Assembly (NCBI GenBank): GCA_964564735.1
Contig: CAZMCH010000039.1
Coordinates: forward strand, 1 to 35,996
DNA length: 35,996 nt
Direction: 5' to 3'
From: CAZMCH01 sp964564735
GTDB lineage: Bacteria > Poribacteria > DTPJ01
The notes under the pieces were generated by a model, which ran no database searches, was not told the DNA's origin, and was given only the letters and a program-made list of their open reading frames with translations. Position numbers and translations under genes: made by a program. Within the stretch, counting starts at the first letter, position 1; each line of letters opens with the position of its first letter. Positions 13,407 to 21,371 of this stretch are shown here, in pieces.

Positions 13407-16271
13407 ATGGATGCAAATGTAATAGAAGATGTTTATATTGGTGAGTTATTATCATATCCCGAACAATGGGCTTTTCAATTACCACAGGCTGGAATAATAT
13501 TGGTTACAGATCAGGATTTAATTGATCTTGCCAATGAGCCAGATAAAGTTATTAATCTTGCAACAGGCTTTCATCTTTACGAACGGAGTTTGCGGCAGAT
13601 ATGCGAGGAAGCACAAAACAGGGGTGCAAGAACCCTGATGATTGCATTCGATCAATTTTTTAAGCAATATCGTCCTGGGACTGATTCACCAAGAACACTG
13701 ACTCCTGATATGGATGAGTATGTCCAGCTTATCTCAAAGATATATAGTTTTGCTTCTAAATATGAGCTTAAATTGGAATTAAGCCTTCTTAGCCCTCTTG
13801 AGATAGGACCTGCTTATGAAAAGGCAACAGGTGAATCAGGCAGATGGTTACATTACCGTAAAGGGCTTCGTGATCCAAAAACGGGGGCTTTTAGTGTTCA
13901 ATTGTGGCAACAAAAAAGATGGGTGAATAATAAAGGACCTATTGATATTGAGCCTGATGGAATAAGGGTTTTTGCTTTTCGTGAAAGTCATGTCGGAGGA
14001 ACTCCCTATCGTGTTGTAAAGCCTGAATCAATAGTAGAGATAAGCGATATTGTAAAAACTGAAACCTATGATGGTTTACAAGGCGGTTATGTTTCCAGAA
14101 GAATTAGAGTTTACGGTGAAGGAAGAACAGATATAGGCGATCTTAATAGGGTTATAGTTGTTCAATGTTATAAGTGTCCTGAGATGGACTATTTTAGCGA
14201 TTCAGCGTTGCCATATCTAAAAGGTCTAATTGACAAATATGTTGATGCAGGAGTGAAATTAAGCGCATTTTATTCTGATGAGATGCACATTCAGCAGGAT
14301 TGGGCTTATTTTGATCATCATGATCATGGTCAGCTTGCGCTTAGATATGTGAGTGCAGGATTTGAAAAGAAATTTGCTGAGAAATATGGCGAACAATACA
14401 GCGATTTTGCTAAATATATGATCTATTTTGCATACGGGCAAGAGGATTTTGCGCATAATTTGAGCGCAACAGAAGGCGTTATGCACACTTTTGGCTCTAG
14501 CCCGCAGGAGATACATGAGACAGCCTTATTCCGTTCACGATATTATGAAATGCTTCAAGATGGTGTTGTTGATCTATTTTTATCCGCTAGACGCTATGCA
14601 GAGGAAAGGTTTGGTTATCTACTGCATACTCGCGCACACGCTACATGGGCAGAAAGCCCAACTATTGATAACTGGCGAACTTATAACGTCAATGGCAATA
14701 GCAGGAAATACGAATATACATCAGACTTTGTATGGTCAAACACTGTTCATCAGGCAGCATCTGCCTGCCACGATTATTTCAAGTGGGGTGAATATTTGAC
14801 AGGAACGGGCAACGATCATCCAGAAGGCGGCTGGTTGGATAGGAACTATTATTCCCTTGCGCTTGCTTGCTCTACAGGGATTATAAACGAGATACCATAT
14901 TCATATTGCGCTCATTGGGGGCATCCCGAAGAGGTAAGCTGGAGAAGACATCAATTACAGAACGTCTTTGGGGCTTCGGGAGGGGTCAATATTTTCACTT
15001 TGGTTGAAGATATGGTGCATCGGGACGTTGACGTCTTGATGTTGTATCCGCTTGATCTAGTTAGTGCAGAGGAGAGATTTGGGTCATGGACGACTCAATA
15101 TGGATATGCAAACATGATCACACAAGCAATGCTATTGAAGATGGGCAAAGTTATTAATGGCAGAATTGAGATTGCAGGTCGCAGATTTACAACACTTGTA
15201 ACAAACTTTGAGCCATTTCCGACAACTCAATTACTAGATATGATGAAAGAGCTTGCAGAAACAGGCGGTAAAGTTATCTGGTCAGGTCCTCCACCGATAA
15301 TTGATAGAAATGGCAATATGGTGCTTGAAAAATGGCAAAATCTTTTTGGTGCATCTTATATGTTAATGGCTGGTGGATGGGGTTTGGCTGTTCCGGGGCA
15401 TGAAGTAAAGTTTTGTGGCATTTTGAAAGATGTCACCCCACAGATAATATTGACGGATTTCATTGTTGATCATATATGCCCTGTTACTCCGCAAGGCGAT
15501 TCTGATATAGTGGCTAGATGCGGAAAATATACCGTTGGAACTTACCGAAAATCGGCTAATGGAGGGTCATTATTATATCTTGGATACAGACCAAGAGACG
15601 ATCAATCCGCAAGTCTTGGCTATGAGACACGAAACTGGTTTGAAATTCTCCATGCCATAGGAGCTTATGCTGGTGATGGGAATACGGAAGTCATATCAAG
15701 GACAACGAATTATGTTGCCTGCAGATTTCCGAATGGAGCAATAGCGCTTGCCCCTCATCTGACGAGGCTTGAAGAAGCTTGGTCAGGTGGATTTGCCAGA
15801 AATCAAGAAGAAGATAATGCGATAACTAAACAGCTTGATCTACCGTCAAAAGAGATAAATCTCAAATCATTTAAGATAAATAGTCATGTTGTTGATTATG
15901 AGGGTATCGGGGCTATGGCTTTTAGGCTAAATGATAAAGGCGATCTGATAGCTTTTGCTGGTCAGGGATGTTCATCTATAACGATTGATGGCAGGAAATT
16001 TGAATTTGCGGAAAGCCCTGTTGGTAAAATAGGCTGGGCGCCTGTTACAGAATCAAGGCTTATTGAAAATGGTGCAAAGATGATATTTTTCAGCAATGCT
16101 AAAGGGAATTTTAAGATACCAGCAATATATAACGACATAGCATTTTATGCCGAAGGGGACCGGCTTGGTAAAAAAGGTCAGCCTGTTTCATTTAAGCGTG
16201 AGGACGATAATCTGATTATCGGGATAACTGATGCTTCGGTGTCGAGATGGGTGTATGGAGTGGGAAAATAA
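13407..16271 (+). CDS. Large glycoside-hydrolase-like protein, GH42/GHL-type layout
   Basis: A 954-residue protein that I do not recognise as a named enzyme. The N-terminal 400 residues look like a TIM barrel: alternating strands such as ARTLMIAFD and LKLELSLLSP, and a conserved acidic site FYSDEMHIQQDW (about residues 288-299) where a glycosidase acid/base could sit. Around residue 620, TLVTNFEPFPTTQLLDMMKE followed by GGKVIWSGPPP resembles the beta-galactosidase trimerisation (amidotransferase-like) domain of GH42-type enzymes, and a beta-rich tail follows. No signal peptide is visible, so it is probably cytoplasmic. The ATG at 13407 sits 8 nt after AGAAAGGA and is preferred to the TTG at 13401. 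Function is an inference from fold-like features only. Confidence 0.6.
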   Translation: MDANVIEDVYIGELLSYPEQWAFQLPQAGIILVTDQDLIDLANEPDKVINLATGFHLYERSLRQICEEAQNRGARTLMIAFDQFFKQYRPGTDSPRTLTPDMDEYVQLISKIYSFASKYELKLELSLLSPLEIGPAYEKATGESGRWLHYRKGLRDPKTGAFSVQLWQQKRWVNNKGPIDIEPDGIRVFAFRESHVGGTPYRVVKPESIVEISDIVKTETYDGLQGGYVSRRIRVYGEGRTDIGDLNRVIVVQCYKCPEMDYFSDSALPYLKGLIDKYVDAGVKLSAFYSDEMHIQQDWAYFDHHDHGQLALRYVSAGFEKKFAEKYGEQYSDFAKYMIYFAYGQEDFAHNLSATEGVMHTFGSSPQEIHETALFRSRYYEMLQDGVVDLFLSARRYAEERFGYLLHTRAHATWAESPTIDNWRTYNVNGNSRKYEYTSDFVWSNTVHQAASACHDYFKWGEYLTGTGNDHPEGGWLDRNYYSLALACSTGIINEIPYSYCAHWGHPEEVSWRRHQLQNVFGASGGVNIFTLVEDMVHRDVDVLMLYPLDLVSAEERFGSWTTQYGYANMITQAMLLKMGKVINGRIEIAGRRFTTLVTNFEPFPTTQLLDMMKELAETGGKVIWSGPPPIIDRNGNMVLEKWQNLFGASYMLMAGGWGLAVPGHEVKFCGILKDVTPQIILTDFIVDHICPVTPQGDSDIVARCGKYTVGTYRKSANGGSLLYLGYRPRDDQSASLGYETRNWFEILHAIGAYAGDGNTEVISRTTNYVACRFPNGAIALAPHLTRLEEAWSGGFARNQEEDNAITKQLDLPSKEINLKSFKINSHVVDYEGIGAMAFRLNDKGDLIAFAGQGCSSITIDGRKFEFAESPVGKIGWAPVTESRLIENGAKMIFFSNAKGNFKIPAIYNDIAFYAEGDRLGKKGQPVSFKREDDNLIIGITDASVSRWVYGVGK

Positions 16272-16380
16272 AACGGCAATTGGTTGGATTTGCTTTGACT
16301 AAATACGTGACGAGTAACACATTTCAATAATTACTCATCATGTATTACTCATCTATCACAATTGTTAATCTAATCAAACA

Positions 16381-17445
16381 CTATGACTTGACTTTGTTAT
16401 ATAACTGCTCATAATATTTCGTCGCAGGACCCAAATCTTTTTGAAATTCGCATCTATTAAGCACTTCATCGGGAGGATAAATAGACTGATTATTTACGAT
16501 CTCTGGCTTAATAAATTTATGTGAAGCTTCGTTTGGATTTGCATACCACGTAAAATTGGATATTTCTGCGCCAACTTCCGGACGCAAAAGATAATTGATA
16601 AAAACTTCCGCAGTTAGTTTATTTTTCGCACCTTTTGGGATACACATATTATCCATCCACATATCAGAGCCTTCTTTTGGTATGGAATATTTTATATTCT
16701 TGTTTTCCTTCATGGCTTGAAATGTATCTCCACTATATCCATGAGCCAGCCATATATCCCCTGATACTAGGAAATCAATATATGTATCACTTGTATATGC
16801 CCTAACCAATGGTTTTTGTTTCAATAGCATTTCCTCCGCTTGCTTGATAATCTTCGGATCAGTAGTATTGACAGAGTATCCAAGAATTTTAAGAGGAACA
16901 TTCGCAATGGAGCGTATATCATCAAGCATGGATATTTTTTCTTTGTATTTTTCATTCCATAGAATATTCCAGCTATCTACATTTTCGGTTATTTTGTCAG
17001 TGTTATAGCCTATGCCAGTAGTTCCCCAAAGATAAGGTATTGAATGCTTATTTTCAGGATCAAATGGTGTGTTTTTGAATCTTTCACCAATATTTTTATA
17101 ATTGGGTATGTTTTTCATATCCAATTCTTCAAGTAATCCCTTCTGTATCATAATACCAACCATATAGTCGCTAGGAAATATAACATCATAACCAAATGTG
17201 CCTGTCTGGAGTTTTGCTAGTAGTTCTTCATTATTTGGAAAATTATCATATACAACTTTTACACCAAATTCTTTCTCAAAATTTGGTATCGTATCTTTGC
17301 TTACATAATTAGCCCAGTTATAAACATATAGCGTATCTGCTAGTTTTCTCTTTTTGCTACATCCGATACCTGCCATACCCAAAATGGCAGACGCGCCAAA
17401 TACAGAAGCAGATTTGATAAATGTGCGTCTAGTTATTTTTTTCAT
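16381..17445 (-). CDS. potD: Spermidine/putrescine-binding lipoprotein, PotD-like
   Basis: The solute-binding component of a polyamine ABC importer, 354 residues. The N-terminus has a twin-arginine-like motif (TRRTFIK) followed by a hydrophobic stretch and a lipobox ending GIGC with Cys29, so it should be exported folded and lipid-anchored. The mature part opens with LYVYNWANYVSKDTIPNFEK, the classic PotD start, and contains GYDVIFPSDYMV and GTTGIGYNTDKI. Aromatic and acidic ligand residues appear in the expected places, but spermidine versus putrescine cannot be decided. It is the last gene of potB-potC-potD, and its start overlaps potC by 17 nt. Confidence 0.9.
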   Translation of the reverse strand: MKKITRRTFIKSASVFGASAILGMAGIGCSKKRKLADTLYVYNWANYVSKDTIPNFEKEFGVKVVYDNFPNNEELLAKLQTGTFGYDVIFPSDYMVGIMIQKGLLEELDMKNIPNYKNIGERFKNTPFDPENKHSIPYLWGTTGIGYNTDKITENVDSWNILWNEKYKEKISMLDDIRSIANVPLKILGYSVNTTDPKIIKQAEEMLLKQKPLVRAYTSDTYIDFLVSGDIWLAHGYSGDTFQAMKENKNIKYSIPKEGSDMWMDNMCIPKGAKNKLTAEVFINYLLRPEVGAEISNFTWYANPNEASHKFIKPEIVNNQSIYPPDEVLNRCEFQKDLGPATKYYEQLYNKVKS

Positions 17446-18235
17446 TATTTGTCCCCCATATCAGCTTTTGAGCCGAAAGCACCAATATCATGGTAAAAGC
17501 GAGTATGATAGTAGATAATGCGTTTATTTCTGGTGTTACTCTTGTTTTTATCATAGAATAAACATGAATTGGCAATGTATTTGAGCCGGGCGGTTGAACA
17601 AAAGAAGTTATCAGATAATCATCAAAGGATAATGTAAAAGCAATCAATGCACCCCCTATAACACCTGGAGATATTAGTGGTAAAGTTACTCTGAGAAAGG
17701 TCTGCAAAGGATTTGCTCCAAGGTCCATAGCTGCTTCATCCAGAGACTTATTGTATCCATGAAGCCTTGATTTAACAATAACAGTTACAAATGAGATATT
17801 AAAGGCTACATGTGCAACAATAATAGGAAATAAACCAAAAACAAAGCGAATAATATTATAAAATATTGCAAGCGATATGCCCATTACTATATCAGGAATT
17901 ATAATTGGCATATATAAGATAAGATCAAACAATCGTTTACCAAAAAAATTATATCGGTACATTGCGAGGGCGGTTAAAGTTCCGATGATTGTAGAAATCA
18001 TCGTTGAAGTTATTGCTACAATCAGGCTATTTTTCAATGCAATCATCATATTAGTATTTACCAAAAGATCATGATACCAATTTAGTGTGATACCAGACCA
18101 TACCGCATTTATACGGGATGCGTTAAAGGAAAATACTATAAGTATAATTACAGGTAAATATAGAAATAAATATACTAGCCATGAATGTATTCCCAAAGCA
18201 AGTTTTGCTGTATCAGAGATAAAACTTTTTTTCAT
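17429..18235 (-). CDS. potC: Spermidine/putrescine ABC permease, PotC-like
   Basis: An inner-membrane permease of the BPD_transp_1 type, 268 residues with six predicted membrane segments. The EAA loop that docks the ATPase is LDEAAMDLGANPLQTFLRV (about residues 164-182). AFTLSFDDYLITSFVQPPG is characteristic of PotC/PotI. Its ATG overlaps the potB stop (TAATG), and its own end overlaps potD, so the three genes form one translationally coupled operon. It forms a heterodimer with PotB. Confidence 0.92.
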   Translation of the reverse strand: MKKSFISDTAKLALGIHSWLVYLFLYLPVIILIVFSFNASRINAVWSGITLNWYHDLLVNTNMMIALKNSLIVAITSTMISTIIGTLTALAMYRYNFFGKRLFDLILYMPIIIPDIVMGISLAIFYNIIRFVFGLFPIIVAHVAFNISFVTVIVKSRLHGYNKSLDEAAMDLGANPLQTFLRVTLPLISPGVIGGALIAFTLSFDDYLITSFVQPPGSNTLPIHVYSMIKTRVTPEINALSTIILAFTMILVLSAQKLIWGTNNEKNN

Positions 18236-19152
18236 TATTCCTCTGTATCACCGTATCGGACATAAAAATAAAGTACAAACAGGACAATAACCAGAATAAT
18301 AAATGATAATGCAGAGCCTAGTGGCCAGTTTCTTATTGTCAAATACTGCGTCTTTATTGAATTTCCTATCATCATAACTTTTGCTCCGCCAAGCATATCG
18401 GGAGTAACAAAAGCCCCCAAAGACGGAACAAAAACTAATATTGATCCCGCTATAATCCCCGGAAATGTTAAAGGAAGCATAATTCGCACAAAGGCTTGAA
18501 AACGGTTAGCACCTAGATCATAGGCGGCTTCAAAATATGAATTATTAATCTTTTCGATTGATACATAAAGCGGAAGAACCATAAATGGCAAATAACCATA
18601 AACTAAGCCAGCTATTACTGCGCCCCTTGTGTGTATAAGGCGCAATGGTTCATCTATCAATCTTGTATTTATGAGTATCGTATTAATTAAACCGCTATCT
18701 CTTAAAATTATTATCCAAGCATAAGTTCTAACTAAGAAATTTGTCCAGAATGGTAGGATAACTAAAATAAGTAATATATTTCTTACTTTGCTAGATTGCC
18801 TTGATATATAATACGCCATTGGATAGCCAACTATCAGACATATAAAAGTATTAACAAATGCCAGCCATATTGATCTTAAAAGAATCGGTTTTAGATCAAC
18901 AAAATCAGGTTCAGATGACCATTTTGGATATAATACTTTGATGTAATTATCAAGGGTAAAATAACATGAGATCCCGCTAGCAGATGAGGGATCAGGCATA
19001 CAAAAACTATATATTAATAATATAGCTAATGGCAGTAAAAAGAAAATACAAAGCCAGAATATAGCAGGACTGAGAAACAGATATGCTTTTGATTTATTTT
19101 TTTGTATTTTTTGTTTCAAAAGATTGATTATTTTTCTCATAAGCAAGATCAT
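18235..19152 (-). CDS. potB: Spermidine/putrescine ABC permease, PotB-like
   Basis: The partner permease, about 305 residues. A basic N-terminus is followed by AYLFLSPAIFWLCIFFLLPL as the first span. The EAA loop is NSYFEAAYDLGANRFQAFV, and FVPSLGAFVTPDMLGG with ILPFWTNFLVRTYAWI is characteristic of PotB/PotH. Two starts are possible: 19152, or the ATG at 19140 (MRKIINLL). Neither has a strong ribosome site. It is the first gene of the operon. Unlike most pot operons, no potA ATPase gene precedes it; a promoter and a 465-bp gap lie upstream instead. Confidence 0.9.
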   Translation of the reverse strand: MILLMRKIINLLKQKIQKNKSKAYLFLSPAIFWLCIFFLLPLAILLIYSFCMPDPSSASGISCYFTLDNYIKVLYPKWSSEPDFVDLKPILLRSIWLAFVNTFICLIVGYPMAYYISRQSSKVRNILLILVILPFWTNFLVRTYAWIIILRDSGLINTILINTRLIDEPLRLIHTRGAVIAGLVYGYLPFMVLPLYVSIEKINNSYFEAAYDLGANRFQAFVRIMLPLTFPGIIAGSILVFVPSLGAFVTPDMLGGAKVMMIGNSIKTQYLTIRNWPLGSALSFIILVIVLFVLYFYVRYGDTEE

Positions 19153-19244
19153 GAAAAGAAATTTAAAAACTTTCTCTAGGTTTCCTTTATATCAAATCTC
19201 CGATAAAAAAGCATATAAAGGCAATCCTATCCTTGAATAACAAT

Positions 19245-19273
19245 AGTATACAAATACAATCTTTGATTGTCAA
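19245..19273 (-). promoter_or_regulatory. Sigma-70-type promoter of potBCD
   Basis: On the minus strand, a perfect TTGACA (19273-19268) is separated by 17 nt from TATACT (19250-19245). The predicted start near 19238 leaves an 85-nt leader before potB. Confidence 0.62.
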
Positions 19274-19533
19274 ATAAAACTTTAACTAGAAATCTAATAT
19301 CTGCAAGGCATTTTGCCAAAATAGCTTTTACTTCATTTATAATAATGACGGATTGGCATAACTAAAAGGTATGCAATATTGTCAATCTCACAACCAGTAG
19401 AAAAACAATGCACTATTGATTTTGACACTTCAGTTATTGGAAGCATTTCTTCTCATCTTGCTGTTTATATCACGCTTTCTTGAATCTATGGCAATATCAT
19501 TTCAAGTCGTGTTTTTATTTAAATTCTAAAATC

Positions 19534-19562
19534 TTGTGTTTGAATATTGTGTGTAGTATAAT
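19534..19562 (+). promoter_or_regulatory. Likely promoter of the DHQS II gene
   Basis: A consensus -10 box TATAAT (19557-19562) is preceded at 17 nt by a weak -35 box TTGTGT (19534-19539). Transcription would begin near 19569, about 49 nt before the start codon. Confidence 0.45.
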
Positions 19563-19617
19563 ATAGCAACAATATTCTTTTTTTACACAATTAATCTTTT
19601 TTGGAGTATGATAAAAT

Positions 19618-20610
19618 ATGAAAAAGTTCTGGTTAGATGCTAGAGAATGGAATAGAGATATAGTTACAACTGCGCTCGAAAGTGGTGCAGATGCAGTTTT
19701 CGTTAAACCTGAAAACGTTTATCAAGTCAAAGAGCTAGGACTAATACAGATTATCGCTGAGAATGGTGATATAAAACCTGATGAAGATGTAATAGAGATT
19801 AGAATCAATAGCAAAGAGGATGAAAATAAGGCAATAGAACTAGGTTCTTCAAAAATTGTTATAGTTGAAACTTCTGACTGGATGGTTATTCCATTAGAAA
19901 ACCTTGTTTCCAGAACAAGGAATGTTATTGCTCATGTTAGTAGCTATGAAGAGGCTAAGCTTGCTATTGAGGCTCTTGAAATAGGAGTCGATGGTATTTT
20001 GCTAAAAACTAACGATATGAATGATATTAAGAAAGTTTCAAGACTTTTAAAAGAATCATCAGAAAATATCGAATTGCTTCCAGCAAAAATAACAACAACA
20101 AGACAGCTGGGTCTTGCAGATAGGGTTTGTGTTGACACATGCACTAACATGATTGGTAGTCAAGGCATGTTAATTGGTAATTCAAGTGGAGGCATGTTTC
20201 TTATACGTGCTGAAAATATAGAAACTCCATATTGCGATCCAAGACCTTTCAGAGTCAATGCTGGTGCTATTCATGCTTATATCAGAGTCCCAGATGGAAA
20301 AACAAGGTATCTTGCAGACTTAAAAACAGGCGATCAAGTCCTGATAGTTGATGACAAAGGTAAGACAGAAGTTACTTTTGTTGGAAGGAGTAAGATAGAA
20401 CGAAGACCTATGATGTTAGTTGAGGCTGAATGCAATGGTCAAAAAGTATCACTGGTTTTGCAAAACGCAGAAACAATAAGATTAACAAGCCCTGATGGTT
20501 CTCCTATTTCTGTAACTCATCTCAAAAATGGTGATGAAGTCCTTGTCTATTTGGAGGAATCAGGAAGGCATTTTGGGATTAAAATTGACGAAACAATTAC
20601 TGAAAAATAA
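19618..20610 (+). CDS. 3-dehydroquinate synthase II (archaeal type)
   Basis: Converts 2-amino-3,7-dideoxy-D-threo-hept-6-ulosonate (ADH) to 3-dehydroquinate by NAD-dependent oxidative deamination and cyclisation, the alternative entry to the aromatic pathway first known from methanogens. The 330-residue protein matches the family along its length: KKFWLDAREWNRDIVTTALE at the start, ESGADAVFV, the core VCVDTCTNMIGSQGMLIGNS plus SSGGMFLIRAE, and a C-terminal beta domain with PFRVNAGAIHAYIRVPDG. It is unrelated to ordinary AroB. The usual partner, the aldolase-like ADH synthase, is not in this window. GGAG lies 11 nt before the ATG, a somewhat long spacing. A secreted lectin-fold gene follows 19 nt later. 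Confidence 0.88.
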   Translation: MKKFWLDAREWNRDIVTTALESGADAVFVKPENVYQVKELGLIQIIAENGDIKPDEDVIEIRINSKEDENKAIELGSSKIVIVETSDWMVIPLENLVSRTRNVIAHVSSYEEAKLAIEALEIGVDGILLKTNDMNDIKKVSRLLKESSENIELLPAKITTTRQLGLADRVCVDTCTNMIGSQGMLIGNSSGGMFLIRAENIETPYCDPRPFRVNAGAIHAYIRVPDGKTRYLADLKTGDQVLIVDDKGKTEVTFVGRSKIERRPMMLVEAECNGQKVSLVLQNAETIRLTSPDGSPISVTHLKNGDEVLVYLEESGRHFGIKIDETITEK

Positions 20611-20629
20611 TTCCGAAGGAGGAACGGTT

Positions 20630-21295
20630 ATGCGCAAAACATTAATTTTGCTTGCTGTGTTTGGTCTATTTGTTTGGGTTATGAGTTTTGACGCCTCAGC
20701 ATTGCTTTTGGAATTTAAAAATGATAAGGCTCTTGATTCATGGAAACCTATTGGAGGTGAATGGCAGGTTAAAGGTGGTTTATTAGAAGGCAAAACTACT
20801 GGCTATCAAGACCTCATGCTTAATGTATCGGGAGTAGCTAATTGGACAGATTACACTTTTGAAGTCAAGGGCAAACTAACCGCAGGACGTATCTGGGGTA
20901 TGTGTTTCCGTTATGTGGATACATCAACAAATTATAGAATAAATCTCTATGATGACCTTGATGCAACAAATAACTTCTATATTTATAAGCGTGTAAGCGG
21001 GGCATTTTCTGAAGTTTTCAAAGTCGGTGTTGGCAAAATAGAAAAAGACGAATGGCATACAATAAAGCTAACTATTGAAGGTGGTTCTATGATGGTTTAT
21101 CTTGATGGTGTTCTCAAAATAGAGACAAAAGATAACGCTAATGTTATTGATGAAGGCGGGATCGCTTTACAAGGTGAAACAGGCACAGCTTTTTTGGTTG
21201 AATACGTGAAAATTGATGGGAAAGGTATTCCAGCAACTGCAGTTGATCCGAAAAACAAACTCGCTTTCCTTTGGGGAGAAGTCAAAACGAAATAA
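20630..21295 (+). CDS. Secreted concanavalin-like (LamG/DUF1080-type) domain protein
   Basis: A 221-residue protein with a signal peptide (MRKTLILLAVFGLFVWVMSF, cleavage near DASA about residue 25) and one beta-sandwich domain. The pattern LEFKNDKALDSWKPIGGEWQ with VKGGLLEGKTTGY, YTFEVKGKL, WGMCFRYVD and EWHTIKLTIEGGSMMVYLDG is that of the 3-keto-disaccharide hydrolase (DUF1080)/LamG superfamily. It probably binds or cleaves a glycan outside the cytoplasm. I chose 20630 because GAAGGAGGAA precedes it and the signal peptide then starts correctly; the longer frame runs back into the DHQS gene. A hairpin terminator follows. Confidence 0.78.
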   Translation: MRKTLILLAVFGLFVWVMSFDASALLLEFKNDKALDSWKPIGGEWQVKGGLLEGKTTGYQDLMLNVSGVANWTDYTFEVKGKLTAGRIWGMCFRYVDTSTNYRINLYDDLDATNNFYIYKRVSGAFSEVFKVGVGKIEKDEWHTIKLTIEGGSMMVYLDGVLKIETKDNANVIDEGGIALQGETGTAFLVEYVKIDGKGIPATAVDPKNKLAFLWGEVKTK

Positions 21296-21324
21296 ATCTT
21301 ATGAAAACTTAGTTTAATAATATT

Positions 21325-21346
21325 GGGACACATTACAATGTGTCCC
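21325..21346 (+). terminator. Candidate intrinsic terminator after the lectin-fold gene
   Basis: A perfect 9-bp stem, GGGACACAT/ATGTGTCCC, with a 4-nt loop starts 29 nt after the stop codon. The following tract is only TTT before A-rich sequence, so termination may be partial. The ABC exporter gene starts 26 nt later. Confidence 0.5.
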
Positions 21347-21371
21347 TTTAAAAAATAAAAGGAGTATAAAT

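Larger units (their letters stand above)
19153..19617. other. Divergent regulatory gap between pot operon and DHQS II
   Basis: There is no reading frame with start, ribosome site and family resemblance here. It holds a leftward promoter for potBCD and a likely rightward promoter for the DHQS II gene (both listed). About 260 bp between them show no clear structure. Confidence 0.55.

Noticed and set aside
20528..20629. Longer N-terminus for the secreted lectin-fold protein
   Set aside because: It would overlap the DHQS II gene and bury the signal peptide; the ATG at 20630 has an excellent ribosome site.
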